A stretch of DNA of 64,000 nucleotides from Datnioides undecimradiatus (GCA_008933995.1 WARS01000065.1:930001-994000); one strand, 5' to 3'; shown: positions 1-13,300, counted from the stretch's first letter. The notes: a model not told the origin generated them from the sequence alone. Made by a program: numbers and translations.

Positions 1-1990
1 TTTCTCTACCCTTTTTTTTCTTTATTTCTGGCGTCAGCTGACCGATTATTCACTCCTCTTCACAGACATGCATCAGTCTTTCCATGCTGACCCCCTTTTA
101 CCCTGCTCAAACACAGACACTTACACACCGACACACATACACAGGGAATAGTACTGTGAAGTGTTTTACTGGAAACTTTGCAGCATCTGGATCAAGTGGT
201 TGTCATGTAAGTGTCTGTTGTGCTCATACAATTCCTTGGTAATCTGATAAACTGTTGTATGTTGAAATGAAGTTGTTGTTATTATATAGTGTTAACATTA
301 CTGAATTACACACTGGAAAGACAGTCCTGGGCCATAAAATCATGTGCGAAACAACATCATTAGGAATAAGTGTCTCAGTTTTCACTGAATTTCCAATATT
401 TTGATGAATTCGATCGTATATTACTTCCTGGCTTATACACTTATTGACTAGACAGTCGCAGAAATGCAAATCATTTAAAATCTGAACAAAGATATACAGG
501 CATTAATAGTTTTACATTTTTAAACCATTTCAATTTCAGAAAATTAGATTTGTTCTCGGTTTGGCACACTGATACATTAAAACTTTCACATAATAACAAA
601 CGAGCAGGCACACATGCAAACAATGCAGTTAATCAAGGTGAGGTAAAGGATATTTTTATGCTAATACACATTTCCCCCCAGCTGAAAAAGAGGACAGAGG
701 GCGGGAGCGACTGAAGGAGAAATGAACCTATTCAAACAAATGAATTCTAATGAAGCTCCGCAGACAAGACGTTTGGGGTCGGACAGCGTTGTGAGAGAGA
801 GAGAAGGCCCGGACTTCCCCACTGGAAAGAACTCGGCCCAAACTCCTGAAAGGGAGGGAGAGAAAAACAAGAGAAGGACCCTGGAGAAAGTGAGCCGGCA
901 GGAAGAATGGTCCAGTAATGAGAGAGGGGAACCAGAGAGAGGGGGGCCTGAGTTCAAGGTTGTATTCAGACGTAAGGATTGTCCCCCCTGAAAGACCGAA
1001 CACAGACTTCCTCAGGGTTTAAGAGCCTCTTTATCAGGCCCAGGTCTGTGTGAGTGTGTGTGCGTGTACACTGGTGGTCCCTGCTTGGATGGGAGATGGA
1101 GGGGGGCACTCATAGCAACACGCTGAATTCAAATTCAAATTGGCTTATTCTCCGGCCTGCTGTAACAGAAATATCAGAGCTGGAGGTATTTTTAGGGACA
1201 AAGGCTTCAGCTGAAATGATCTAGAATGTAAAGGTGGTGTGGAAACAGTTTAGATGCATTTGTTACGTGGTGGTAATCAAACTTTAGATGTGTGTGTACT
1301 CAGGACAGCCATACAGTAGCTGTCATGGCTGCTATGCTTCTAAAAAAAGCACAAATCTACAGTGTTTATCGTCTTGTAAAGATGACGTATCTCTGTGATC
1401 AAACATTGCACTTTTTTTTAGAGCCAAGGCTTTGAAACGCTCCCCGCCCGCAGAAATATTCATTTCTTGAGGGCGCTGGAAGCCAACTTCTTCCATCTGT
1501 GTATCCACTCAGAAACTGTAAAACAGCCAGTTCTTAAATTCTTACCTTTTGAAGACAAGTGAGTTCATTGAATATTTGTGATCAGGGAATCCAAAACTTG
1601 TAAAACTATAAAAACTAGTGTGCAATGCAGACCTGTAGAGTCCCTGTTTGAAAAAGTACAGGGGAGTGTCTAATCAGGTTATCGGTCTCTTATGTAATGT
1701 TGCCAGTGAAATCTAATCAATCTGCAGTTGGCTACAGACCCCCTGTTAACACTTGAAGCATCCCGTGGAGCCAACTGAACCTTGGTGGGAGTTCCTGGCC
1801 TTGATGGGTTTGCCTTGTGCTTTAATTTGATTTCCCAACGTGCTCCTGCCCTAGTTTCCAGTTTCATGGGAAATGACAGGGACCTTACAAGATTACCAGA
1901 CATCTCCAAAGCACAACTTTTGATTCCTCAAGTGGCTCTTGGCCCCTCTAGTAACAACCTCCAACCGGGAGTTTGACTCTTGAACAAAAT
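1..1990. other. Upstream non-coding DNA, no gene seen
   Basis: I see no gene in this stretch. It begins with a pyrimidine-rich run. A purine-rich block at about 770-960 produces overlapping open frames on both strands, and these are low-complexity and unlike any protein I know. A weak minus-strand donor-like site (the complement of AAAAG|GTAAGA) lies near 1546 without a convincing partner. Most likely this is 5' flanking DNA of the gene that seems to begin near 2.1-2.8 kb, or an intron of a larger gene. Confidence 0.5.
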
Positions 1991-2089
1991 AGTTACGCTG
2001 ATAAAACCTGGGGACCAGTTCTCCATTGAATAATAGTTAATAATGGAATTTGGGCAAGTTGTACAGTGTGTTTGCCAGTGACTATGGAG

Positions 2090-2776
2090 GCGGGGCCGTT
2101 AATGTCCAAGACTCTTCCACCGAAAATAAACCTGCATGAGGGAAGAGAGAGAAGGAGAGAGAAAGCGAGAGGAGGGAGGGAGGAGGAGGAAGGGAAAGAG
2201 CCTTTCAACGGGGACAGAAGGGAAAGAGTCTCCGTTTCAATGGAATAAAAACTGCGCAATTTCTTTAAGGACTGCCCGCTCTGATCGCGGCGGACCATTC
2301 CTCTCTAGGAAATGGATATCAGTTGTGTTTTTGGATGGTTAGGGAATCCGTGCCCGTTGCAACCCCTGCTGCCTTGGGGGCTACAGAGCTGGCGATTTTT
2401 TTACCAGATGGTCTTCAGAGGAAGAAACGAGCTGTGCAATCATTTAGAAAGGCGATATGACTGTGCAGAGATGCAAGATCCATGATGAGTCTATCTCCGT
2501 CACGCTTTGCCCACGGGCGAACACATCCAAATTTTCTCAGCCTGGGCTGTGATCTATCTGCGTGTACAGTGCTCCCCGTGTCGACGTTCGCACCTAAACG
2601 CGTTATGGATGTTGAATGGGGTTTCATGTTTTTTGGGAGAGGGCTTTTCGGGGGCTGCGTCATCCATGGCAGGGAAAAGGAGATGGACTGCTTTGCAGAT
2701 TTTCCACTATTCCACTGTTTTAGCAGCGAGAGTCAGCACGGCACCTCCCCAGCACATTTTGGATTGCACATAAAAG
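2090..2776 (+). other. Candidate first exon (5' UTR with uORFs)
   Basis: The right edge is a good donor, AAAG|GTAAGC, with GT at 2777-2778. The left edge is a guess inside the CpG-rich region. The exon begins with a purine-rich leader typical of vertebrate 5' UTRs. It carries a 57-codon frame at 2312-2485, directly overlapped by a second frame that starts at 2482 and is still open at the donor. If spliced to the exon at 4831, the second frame closes after a few codons, so both would be upstream ORFs rather than the main product. Neither peptide resembles a family I know. This could equally be a non-coding RNA exon. Confidence 0.35.
2312..2485 (+). CDS. 57-codon ORF in the candidate first exon
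   Basis: The frame starts with the peptide MDISCVFGWLGNP and ends with CAEMQDP and a TGA stop. The composition is mixed rather than low-complexity, with several Trp, Cys and Phe residues. Its stop codon overlaps the start of the next frame (ATGA at 2482-2485), a layout that can allow termination-reinitiation. I do not recognise the peptide and see no signal sequence or domain. Chance frames of this length are common in GC-richer DNA, so coding status is doubtful. A regulatory uORF is the likeliest role if it is translated. Confidence 0.15.
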   Translation: MDISCVFGWLGNPCPLQPLLPWGLQSWRFFYQMVFRGRNELCNHLERRYDCAEMQDP

Positions 2777-4830
2777 GTAAGCATAACGCACAGTATGACT
2801 CTATCAGGAATACATGCTGACATGTGAGGCTGCACAGCCTGTGTTACCTAATTGTAAGAGGGGAACCAATCAGACTCCATTGAAAACAAGCTGAACTACA
2901 GTATCCTCATCCTGTAATAAATCTTGATCAACCTTAACGGACACCATGAACATAACGGCCAAGAACATTAGTGTCCCTGGAGGAGACTGGTGTAAGTCAG
3001 AGAAGTCCAGATTCAACAATACAGAAACATTGTGCAGAATCATACATGGGGATTTTAATTAGATGATTTGATCGCGTTATATAATTGCATATACAGCGTA
3101 ATGGGCCACACTAACTTTACATGAATAGGGCTGCTAAGTTTCCACACTGCAGCAGTTTCAGATGCGTATGTTGTTTTGGTGCTGTCTGCTCCGTTTTCCA
3201 CAAATTCATACCGAAACCGACGTCGGTGATGTCATGTTTTTACGGTAAGGAAGGCATAGTTTACGGGAAGGTAGGTCTGGAGTTGGTGATGTCGCAATCG
3301 CCTTGTGTTGATTTAGGTAACACGTTTGTAAATGCACGAAAATGCGACGGATCGTGTCCGTGGGTGTGATATGCATCGCGTGGCTGTGATATTTTGCTGT
3401 TTCGGGGCTGAATAGCGGGCTTGCTGAATGAAAAGCGGGCTCGCTGCTGTTGGAGGAAGGAGTGTCGCATTTTCTTTCTGAAATGTCATGTGGTGAAGTT
3501 GTGGCGGGTTCTCTACTATTTCCAGGAAGAGCGTTTGAATTCTCTTCCCTTGGATTTTTTCTGTCTCCACCCCTCTCCTCGCCGTTCCTGTTGCACTTCG
3601 GGCATTTCGCCGCTGGATGGCGACCCAGGATAGTAAATTTGTAACACCACACATGGAAGAGATTGACTTTGTAATATTGCTTTTAATTGATTTTGCCAGC
3701 GAAGGTGCTTTGGTGCGCCTGAGGACCTGCAATACGGCGGCAGCGCACACGCGTATTACACATTACGGTTCATGTCAACTAATTGTACAGCGGCGGGACA
3801 GCTCCTGTAGGACAAAACAAAATATAATTACATTTTCGTGGAATTCGTTTTTATTTTGGGCTTTTGACATTTGAAAACTGTCAAATTGTCTTGGACCTAG
3901 TTTATTTTATTAAAATAAGTCCCACTGACTGCATTTAAATGCAACAATAATGTCACTGCAGCAGCCTGAGACTGAAATAGTATTACAAGGTTGCAAAGCA
4001 GGCAGTTCCCTGTATTGTACTGTCACGCGCTGTGTCGTGCAGTCAGCGCGGCCGCAGTGTAGTTTGAATATGTTTCATGTTCCTGCTGTGACATTAGCAA
4101 AATGCTGCTTCACTGTCTGTCCTCATCAAAGTCCATATAGTTAGTAAAGAACCTAAGCAACACAACATGTTTACATCACATACACACGGTTTACTTGACT
4201 TGTTTGGTTTTTTGGTGTTCTATCTTAATATATGTTTTTATTCCAAATCATACAGAGTTGTACTCTTCATTTCATTTGTCATATTCCTAGACATATGCCC
4301 ATTTACTGCTGCTTGTTTTCCCATTCACACCTCAGTTGTTTTGGGGCTGTAACTCATTTGCTTGCGTCTCTTTATGTGTCTCCTCTGTATGATAATGCAT
4401 TATATGAAGTAAAACAACAAGGTATAAAGACCTTTACCTTGATTAACATGGTGAAAGATGACACACCAACATAAGGCAATGTAATACAGTATATACACTA
4501 GTGCGTAGTGTTAGTGTAAAAGTGGCTTCCTCCCCTAGATGGCAACATCACATTCTCAGTCCAGCCCTGGTCTGTGCATGTCCTTTGTGAAGAGCTGCTG
4601 ATTCTCACAGTGCAGTGGTGGAAATGCACTCTGTGGTCTCTGAGTACAAGTTGTTGTTAAATTGTTTGAATTTGACCAGTGCATAAAACGACCAAATCCA
4701 GCGCAGATGTGGTCCCAGTTTTATGATCTGAACCAATACATTTAACATGATGGGCATTCACTCTGAGCAATTTTTACATTTTTTTTACCCCCTGATGAAA
4801 AATGTCAATAAATATTGTTTCTGCTTACAG
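2777..4830 (+). other. Putative first intron
   Basis: This is the stretch between the candidate first-exon donor (2776|2777) and the acceptor at 4830. It starts CpG-rich (to about 3.8 kb) and becomes AT-rich. Two overlapping minus-strand frames of about 145 codons (3206-3750) lie in the CpG-rich part. They look like by-products of low stop-codon density and match nothing I know. Another donor-like site (ACG|GTAAGG) sits at about 3246 and could be an alternative exon end. Nothing else gene-like is visible. Confidence 0.3.
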
Positions 4831-5035
4831 AGAAGGAATGACGAACATGGCCAAGCATTGCTGTGCTGTGCTTGAAGAACCACCAGCGCCTGACTGAAGC
4901 CATGAGCGAAATGTCTAACTGGGTGTCTGACGTGCTGGAGGCGCGAATGAGAAAGCATTAAATCACCGGCGCAGCCTGTCAAGATGGACTCCACAGTCTG
5001 GGAATGGCAAACACTGATGCCATTCCTTAGTGATG
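4831..5035 (+). other. Candidate exon 2, with start codon at its 3' end
   Basis: A pyrimidine-containing acceptor (TTGTTTCTGCTTACAG) ends at 4830 and a strong donor (ATG|GTAAGA) follows 5035, giving a 205-bp exon. All frames are interrupted in the first part, so it is mainly 5' UTR. Two starts remain open to the donor. One is the ATG at 4984 in good context (AAGATGG), reading MDSTVWEWQTLMPFLSD, phase 1. The other is the ATG formed by the last three bases (5033-5035), which reads straight into the exon at 35913 as MVQPMSG with a G at -3 and +4. Several short uORFs precede both. I cannot name the gene. Confidence 0.4.
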
Positions 5036-5399
5036 GTAAGATGGACATGGGCGGCTTCAGTGCATGGTGGTTTGATGTAAGAGCTGGGCTCATATACAGC
5101 TGTCACGGTCACTTAGGGGTTACTGGACCACTAACGTTTCACCTTTGTGCTGCATTTCCTTTGGTTGACTTTGAAAGACATTGCATTTAGCCTAGTAGCC
5201 AAATAATAGCAGGTGCAGCAGTGTATTCTACCAAAGAGTAAATCACCTAAGAACTGATTAATGGTAGACCCATTGTTTACATAATGTTTTCCCTGAATGG
5301 GATCCATCAGCATTTTGCTGCAAGCGCTCACCTGCTCAGGTAAGACTCTTGTCCTTCCACGCAGACTTCGATCTGCCTGCAGTGACACAAGGGGATACG

Positions 5400-5422
5400 C
5401 ATGACTTCACTGTGAAGTCATG
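5400..5422. repeat. 23-bp near-perfect palindrome
   Basis: Two exact 11-bp inverted arms (CATGACTTCAC and GTGAAGTCATG) are separated by a single T. Such a sequence can bind a homodimeric transcription factor or extrude as a small cruciform. It lies about 60 bp after an isolated ideal splice donor (5339|5340). Its function is unknown. Confidence 0.8.
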
Positions 5423-6589
5423 ACGGGATGTCTGTTATTCCTGTTTTGTCTCTCCTGTAGATGTGTTTGTCTGAGCTCCTTTTAGAACAATGAAATGTTT
5501 TAAATGTACTGAAATAACCAGCAAATGAGCACAATGTGTACTCATGTAACCTCAGTGTGGTTCCATGTACAGTTCAGCAGTTTTTCACTGACAGACCTAT
5601 GATTCCCTGCTGATGTGGGTCAAAATCACTGTAGAAACTCCTCTTATAGAACCTGTTTTGATCTCAGCTGCTGTCCTTGCTGTTAGAAAACATACTCTGG
5701 GGACTTTGTCTTCCTTTTTCCTGAAAAGACAAAGATCAAGTTAAATTACAGTCATCAGAGAGGATTTTCAATGTTTTGCACTGTTAGACTACTGTTTTCA
5801 CCCTTTCTGTGTGTGTGCTCGGGGTGTAGAGGCTGCTTCTGTGTCTCAGTATAAAGCTAATATGGACTGAACCAGAATCTGATTGTAACTGATGATTTCT
5901 CTGGAAGCTTGGAAGAAACAGTTTGCTACATTTACTGACCCACACATTCATAACAGACAGCCTCATATAAACGTTTGCTTCATTAAACGTCGGATTTCAG
6001 GAACCAGTTTGATTTGTTACTTTATTCTGTTCGTGATGTGACGAGCGTGCTCATGCGCAAACTGCTGTTTTAAGCTATGTCTCCGCCGAGCAGTCTGAGT
6101 CGAGTGTGTTGTGATTGCTGCACAGTATGTAATGTGTGTGTTGTTGAGTGAGAGAGAGCGCAAACAGCAAAAAAATGGCAGTCAGTGTGAGCAGAGCGGT
6201 AAAGTTGTCAGCCTGGCAGTTAATGCTGCGGGGAATGACAGCTGTGCTGAAGCCATTGGAGTATGCTGCAGATGAAGCACAATCAGAGCAATCACTTTTA
6301 CATTTGCTGTTCTGTTTATTGACCGGTCTAATGAGTTGCAGAGCAGACAGACGTATTGATATTTAACGAGTAGAAGTGGCGCCCATGCACACGCACCTGC
6401 TTACACAGTGATTGACAGTTATATAAGAGAGTAAGGCAACAGCCTTTATAAATCTGACAAAATATTTGTGTGTACACAGAATTTTAGTACGCATCTGGCC
6501 TCTGACATCATAGGATTGTACTTCAGAGAGACATTCCTTGCTCTGAAACCTCCCCCCTGCTGCTGTAGAGAGTGCAGTTTGCTCGCTAT

Positions 6590-6765
6590 ATTCAAAATTT
6601 ACAATGGCAGAACATTACTCTATCGAACATGTCATCTGTCCAAATTGCACCAAATCCGATTAACGCTAATCTGTGTCCTTGGGTTCAGTGCGTTATACCT
6701 GCTAAGTGTCAAGCAGATCGGATGAGTGGTTCTTGAGATGTGCAGAGAACAATTTCTAGTTAAAT
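6590..6765. mobile_element. Suspected degraded interspersed repeat
   Basis: The text around 6700-6740 (AAGCAGATCGGATGAGTGG followed by TTCTTGAGATGTG) has the feel of a phrase found in dispersed fish repeats. No ends, target-site duplication or coding motif can be defined. The call rests on memory of repeat style only. Confidence 0.22.
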
Positions 6766-8589
6766 ATATATCTCAGTCAATTCAATATGAGAGCTTTTCT
6801 CTTTTAGTAGAGTTGTTTGCCATTTTCACCACAGCTACTAAACTGATTGGCATTCGTGCCAGAGACAAGCATGCGCACACACGCACATACTCACACACAC
6901 TTCAACTGAGCTGTACACATTCAACACCCTTACTTAGGTGTGTACACACCTAACTCAACACCAGCCCTGTTTCATTTTCGCACACGCAGTCGTCAAACAC
7001 TTTATGAAACACATCTCGAACACCCCCACACCCTTCTCACTCACTGTTTTGGGACAAAGACACACACACAGATGCACACGCACGACTCTCAAATGCCAGC
7101 GTCTCCCAGGACCCCGCCGAGTCTCCCACAGCTGGGGTTTTCCATCACGTACCCTGCTCAGCTTTATTACATACGTTTATAGCTGGCAGTGAATCAGATC
7201 CATTATACACATAAATGCACATGCACACACCATCCTGCTTAAGACCACATAGACGGACTCCATTGTGCCTAAAGATGGATATATGTGCACACGAAGCATC
7301 CTCCTGTAACAAAGGACATCATTGGGCAGAGGAGGGAGCCGGGAGGGATTGTTGGAAAACAAATAAGATGGAGCCAAAAAATGAACATATTGTCCTCATC
7401 TCACACACTTTTATGTAACATTAATCTCAACAATGTTTTGCCCAGAAATATTAATTATGATAAATCAAGTAGCCCTAATTTGGAGATGCCAGTTGTTGAG
7501 ATTGCAGGTGTGTTTGTGTTTGCGTGGAACTGTAGGGTACAACTCACTACAGGTCAGTGTGTCTTACACAAGCAGCTTGCGGTTCTTTGTTTAGTTGAGG
7601 TCACACCTTATCTGTCATCTTGAATGACTGCATGTTGACATGTTTATGAGAGAGGGAGCGTTTCTGTTCTATTTCTGCTAAAACTAACCGCAAACACTTC
7701 AGCGTCACAGCTCCGTCAGTCTGTCCTGGGCACATGCTCTCACCCTTTGCCTCATGTCACCTTCCCTTTGGGTTGGACTGTCATAGTTAATCTCATCTGC
7801 TATCACTACAGATTGTAGCTTTTTATAATACTCTATATCGAGATAAATGCAGCACAAAGCCGGCTCTGTATCCTGGTGGCCTACTGAGATATTTGCTTAA
7901 TATATACCGTCAGCGTTTGTGGGTTAGAGTTTGCAGCCTCTTGTGTGTCAGTCCCTCTAGTGTTGTTACCATTCCAGAATTGACTTTAGTACTAATAATA
8001 AATCTAAAGCCATGATGATGTCACCATATTTGACTTGCAGCATTTGGCAGCACACTTTACACCAGGGGTTTGATGTTGGCTGGTTGTAAGTGAAATAATT
8101 CCATATGCTGCACCTGGGACCAGTTTTCTCAGACGCTTTATTTGGACAGGGATCTAGTTCGGGACATGGTAGATGAGTGGCATATGTTCAGCTGCACAGT
8201 TTCGCTTTGCAGAGCAGTAGGAGTCCATCAGCTCCAGAATGTATACTGTGCTGCAGATGTTGAATGAGGCAGTAGCCCACAAATTTGATTTTAAAGCTGG
8301 AGATTAAACAGAAAAGTATTAAAATACATAGGTACATGTAATATTATGTAAAGTTACATTTGTTGACAAACTAATTAACTCCAATGTTCCCTTTTAACAT
8401 CAGTCTTTGAAATATGAGCCACGCTGTACTGGCTCCAGAGATGCCAGTACCACATGTAACATTTGATGTCACCCACTGTCCAATTTACATGATGCCCTTG
8501 TTCACACAAGCAGATGACAGTGCTGAGTGCAGAGTGTAGGACAGGACATTAAGCCGGGGTATCTGTTTTTCCCATCTGCTTTGTCTGCA

Positions 8590-8622
8590 TCCTCCTCCTC
8601 CTCTTCCTCCTCCTCCTCCTCG
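8590..8622. repeat. (TCC)n trinucleotide tract
   Basis: An interrupted run of TCC/CTC units, pyrimidine on the plus strand. It accounts for the poly-Ser frame here. Confidence 0.85.
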
Positions 8623-10335
8623 TTCTTTTCTTTTCTTCTAAATGCTCCAATCCATGTGCCATCCACATGTGCCACACAGGCTGTGGAGGCAGCACGGAAA
8701 AGGATCTGTGCTGTCAGAACATTCAGTTGTGTTTGAACAGTTACAAGAAATTTATTCTTTATTTAATTATTGATTGATTGAAGACTTCCATCTGTCCAAA
8801 CAGTGTTGAGAATAGTTGAATTTTCATAATATCATAATATTATTTCTATTCTTGTCTTGGTTCTCTCAGTCTCCTTCTATCTGCGGCTGTTTACTGACGA
8901 TGTTGAATAAAACTGCGTTGCTATAGGAAAATGCCTGAGACTCAGTGAGGCAGTGAGGCCAGTGAATGAAGCGCATGGGATAAAAAGAAAGGAAAATGCT
9001 TTTAGTTCAAATGTGAGCAGCTTTGAAGGGAGGAGGATATGAAGGGAGAGGCTGAGGAAGAGAGGCGGTAAAAGCTGACTCAGGATGCCCGGGGGGAGGA
9101 CGGCAGGAAGTAGTGGGTGAGGAGGAGGACAGGAAAGAGAGGGAGGGGGAGAGATTCCTCTTCATCCTCCTCCTCTGTCATCATCAGCAGTGTCATCAAG
9201 GGAGGAGTGGCGTGGGGAGGGAAGGAGGGGAGGTGGAGCTGACATCATCCACCTCCTGGAGGTCTGTGAGGGCGTATTACCACATTCTCCCCGTTGAAGC
9301 TTTTAACAGTCACTTTTATGTCATCAGAGCGTTTAAACAACAGCTGGCAGAGAAAACGATCTCATTCAAGAAATGCTGAATCCGTGTAGAGGAAACTGGC
9401 AGTGAGTGAGAGAGCCGAGTGGCAGGGCCGGAAGAACACAGAGAGCCCAGGAGAAGAGGAATGGAAAGATGTGATGAAAGAAAGAGGTGTGCAGAAAGCG
9501 CTCCTCTGCCTCTCGGGTTATATAACTTTCCTGCAATAGAGGGCATTGGGTTTGTGTGTGTGCGTGCAAGTTCTCGTGTAAGCTCTCTTTGTGTGCGCGC
9601 GTGCGTGCGTGGTGGGGTGGGGGCTGACACCGTTTACAGGGAAGAAGATGCCCACCCTGCCTCTTGTCTTCTGCTGTGCGCGTTGTTTTGCCTGCATTGC
9701 CCAACTGCCACATGCCTCTGCTGTGGGATGCTGTGTGCATGTGCTTGGAAGGTAGACGTGTGTTGGCTCACATATGAGCGTTTGCGTTTTAATAGTGCAC
9801 CTATGTATGCACTCTGACACACCTGCGTCTTAAGGCCCCTCAGTGGTGTAGAGGCAGTTAGGGGAGGTTAGATGTTGCAAGATTAGTGTAAGGTTGTGGT
9901 GAGTGTGAGTGTGCGTGTCGGGTGGGGTGAGGGTCACAGAGAGTATGCTGTGATGTTTCTTTTTTGTGATACAAGAATTTTCACCCACTGACAACTCAGA
10001 CCAAATGGAGAGAGCTGCTATGTTAGAGGGGAAGCAGAATTAATATACATAATACAGAAAAACATCAGTCGTAACAGGTACCGAGTCAGTGTTCTATGTC
10101 CAGAAGTCACGCTGGGGAAGTACTGTTGCACAAAACACTCACAGTTTAGTGGTGGCGCAAGAATAAGTGGTTTGTATTCTAAAGAACATTGTGGACCATG
10201 ACTCCAGTTGTTCCAGTGAATACCAGAGGTCCATTTGCTTCTCTTCTCTTTATCCCGACACTATTTGTATTGTAAAGGACGCCTGCGTTGGTTCTGAATC
10301 CACCTGTGTATTAGCTGCTGATTGCAGAAACTGGA

Positions 10336-10362
<27 letters not shown>
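10336..10362. repeat. (TG)n microsatellite
   Basis: About 13 uninterrupted TG units. Confidence 0.95.
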
Positions 10363-10366
<4 letters not shown>

Positions 10367-13300
10367 ATCTTGGGGAGTGACCGCAACAACTCCCACGTAA
10401 TGTAGAGGAGCATAGATGTGGTGATGGTGAAGTCACGTACATGTTAAAAAGCTCAAAGATCAATACAGAGGTTTTGGAAGAACCTCAGGTCTCTGGCTAT
10501 GGCTGTGCAGGGTGAGTGTGTGCGGAGTGTGTAGTGTGCTGTCTAATCTACTGCAGTATTTCATAAATTAGCTCCCACAGGGTCATCTTTAACTGCTCGC
10601 AAGCATCACTTCATCAGTAGTGTTGTCTAATGGACAACTAATATTTCCCACCAGCTTTTTCAGAGATTTGCTTAACAAATGAATCTGTTACAACTGTGGC
10701 AAAGGAGCGCATGAGACATGAACCTAAAAAACAGAGGCGGCTATAGCACGCGGGCAGGTTTTGGCACATAGTGGCTGTGTATTTCCCAAACTAGATCCCT
10801 GTCTTGAATAAATCCACTGCCAGCCCCTTCCAAAATGGAAACAAAACCCAGCTAGAGGCTGTCTCGTGTTGTGCTCCCTCACCCTGAGACCCTCCCTTTC
10901 CACCACCGCTCCCCGTCTTTCTACCACAGCTCCTGTTCTGGCTTTCTGACTCTCAGGTTTCTCCCCACCTCCCCCAGTCCTCTACACCCTCTTGGCCCCC
11001 CTTTGACCCCCTGTTACCCCCCGGTCCACCCCTTCACCCTCCCTCTCCCCAGGGCAAGCCCACAGCTCCCAACCCTTTGTGCCTTCATCCCCCTCCCTCC
11101 TCCTCCACCTCTGCCTCCCCCTGCCTTTGTGTGTGAGAGGCCAGCAAAGGGAGAGAGGAGATGGAGGCTGCAGAGGTGGAGAGAGAAGCGAGAAGAGAGG
11201 GATCCTATAGATCAGATGTGAAACCAGAGCTTGAAGCCTTTTTTATTTTGATGTGCTTTTACATGACTTGTGGCTTTGCACATTGACTGAAGGCTTTGCA
11301 TTCAGTCTGCTGAGGTGCTGTCACCGTCCTTTTGTTCATGTTTTATATGCATGTGAAAAGCGATATACTATGATCAGGACTGTACTATAGAGATTATTAT
11401 TGGGTCGCAAGTTTCAGTGATTTATATCAATTTTAGTTTGCTGGCCCTCACAATGATGTACCATGAACCAACCACATCCTTTCAAAGAGCCCGTAACTGC
11501 AGAAAGTTTAATTCATATTAAACTTAAACAGCATAATTCGCTTTTAGCCATTGGAGCCCCAAACTTCTACTTCCTGTACAAGAACACACGTGTTTATGTT
11601 GCACAACAACCACAAAATAAACAAAACATTTGACCAAAAGCGGTTTTGGGACCAGCACGACGAGCTCCTACCATATAATTCCCATTATCTGAAATGTATG
11701 AGACACTATTAAAGATTAGGAATGTTCATATGATGACCAATGTATTAAATGCATGATCTGCATTGTGTCCACAGGCAAATCAACAGTTATCATTCAAGGA
11801 CAGAACGGACCAGGGAGGAAAACAAAAATGCCTGCAGTCTAAATGATTTGATTTATTCTTTCATATGAATAGATACTACAGTCCCTGAGACAGTAAAACT
11901 TGGACGCACACACACAAACCCAACACTTCTTTTGGCTTGAGCTTCTGTTCAGGCTGCATTGTCTGTGTGGAGTGTATAGTTCTTTCTAACAGTATCAGTC
12001 ATGTACAGTCTACAATCTAAAAGGACTCTAATGATGTCCAAAGAACATTTTCTTCAGGGTTGCTCTGAGGCAGACACGGACAGGCATGTATGACACACAT
12101 TTACCACGTTCGCAGATAGTGCGTACATACCACTGACATGTAATGTTTAACTTTAAACACGTGTGCACCTGGTGTTTTTCAAACACTCAAACATGTGCAG
12201 AGTGTTTGAGAGGTTCTTACGGTGCCCTGTGTAAAACAATGGCACACCGTACAAACATAGTGCTGATTGGCTTTAATGAGCTTATGGATGAGCTGTAGCT
12301 TATAGAATTTACTGTCTATCCAGTGTGTTTATGCATTGATAGTATATCCAAGACCATTCAATAGGGGGCAATGTAGAGCAGTATGGACACACAGTGTATA
12401 CTAGGGACACAGACAGTATAGTGGTACAGTTCACTAACACATTTCACTGTCACCCTGTAAAACCATTTGTACCGTATTTGATTCGCGAGTTTCTGAGACC
12501 TGTTTTCTTAAAAACCTGTTGTATATGACCTGACACACATGTTCTGCCCTCTAAAACTTTTTTTAAAATTCTTCCCCTCAACAACGGCCAATGTATCAAA
12601 TGTTATATAAAAAAAATTATAAACAAAATGATTGAAAGTTTTAATAAACATCTCAGCTCCAGAAAATTAGAATTTTCGGACTATTTTTTGATGCGTCAGG
12701 CTTTACAGGGTTAATGACATCGGAAAAATATTTGACAGTAGTGTGTAGGCAGTTGACTCTTACTCATGTCAGTTACAGTCTTTCCACTGTACTTTAAAAA
12801 CAGCTAGTTTCGAGGAGTGTATTATAGTCTATGTGAGCAATCCTCAAATACCATTCATCTGTCTTAAAAGAATGACATGAAATATGAATTTAGGAGAACA
12901 AATGGGTTTTTTCTGCAAAGTTACTGCTGTTGATGTGATTTTCAATCTGTCATCTTTGTTTTTTAAGAATTTCTCTTTTTAAGAATTTTGTACACCTGAG
13001 CTCAGGAGACTTCAGCAGCCTTGATATCACCCTGCTACTAAATAAAACCTTCTGAGAGTTCTCTGTTCTCTTCTGTTCTACCTAACCTCACGTGTCAGCC
13101 ACGCAAGCACATTCATAACTAATGAACACAGCTGCACACTTTGACACAGGTCAGTGAGTTCAGGCTGTGGAAAGGGGCCATTATGTGGCTGAGAGGCCTT
13201 TAAAGCATCATTCACCTACTGACCTATCTAAATGTCTCTCAGTGGTGGCAGCAGATCAACAACACACACATGCATACAGAAAGTGTGACATGTAAGCACT

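Larger units (their letters stand above)
1990..3800 (+). promoter_or_regulatory. CpG-rich promoter-like region
   Basis: CpG dinucleotides are common here, for example around 2500-2600, 3210-3370, 3420-3480 and 3590-3620, but sparse in most of the window. Vertebrate genomes lose CpG except at unmethylated promoters, so this contrast suggests a CpG-island promoter. A purine-rich leader (about 2137-2230) and a strong splice donor after base 2776 lie inside it, which fits a plus-strand first exon. No clear TATA box is visible, as usual for CpG promoters. The exact transcription start cannot be placed. Confidence 0.45.

Noticed and set aside
1546-1650. Minus-strand exon between a GTAAGA donor and an AACAG acceptor
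   Set aside because: The acceptor lacks a proper pyrimidine tract and the segment has stops in the frames checked.
3206-3750. Two overlapping minus-strand frames of 145-148 codons
   Set aside because: They overlap in different frames in CpG-rich DNA with few stops, show no domain, and lie in the likely promoter/first intron.
5310-5339. Exon ending at the ideal donor CTCAG|GTAAGA
   Set aside because: No credible acceptor precedes it within exon distance. The same bases also contain a minus-strand donor-like GTGAGC, so it is probably chance.
6148-6210. Possible alternative start MAVSVSRA before GCG|GTAAAG
   Set aside because: The donor is weak and promoter signals are limited to one NRF1-like half site.
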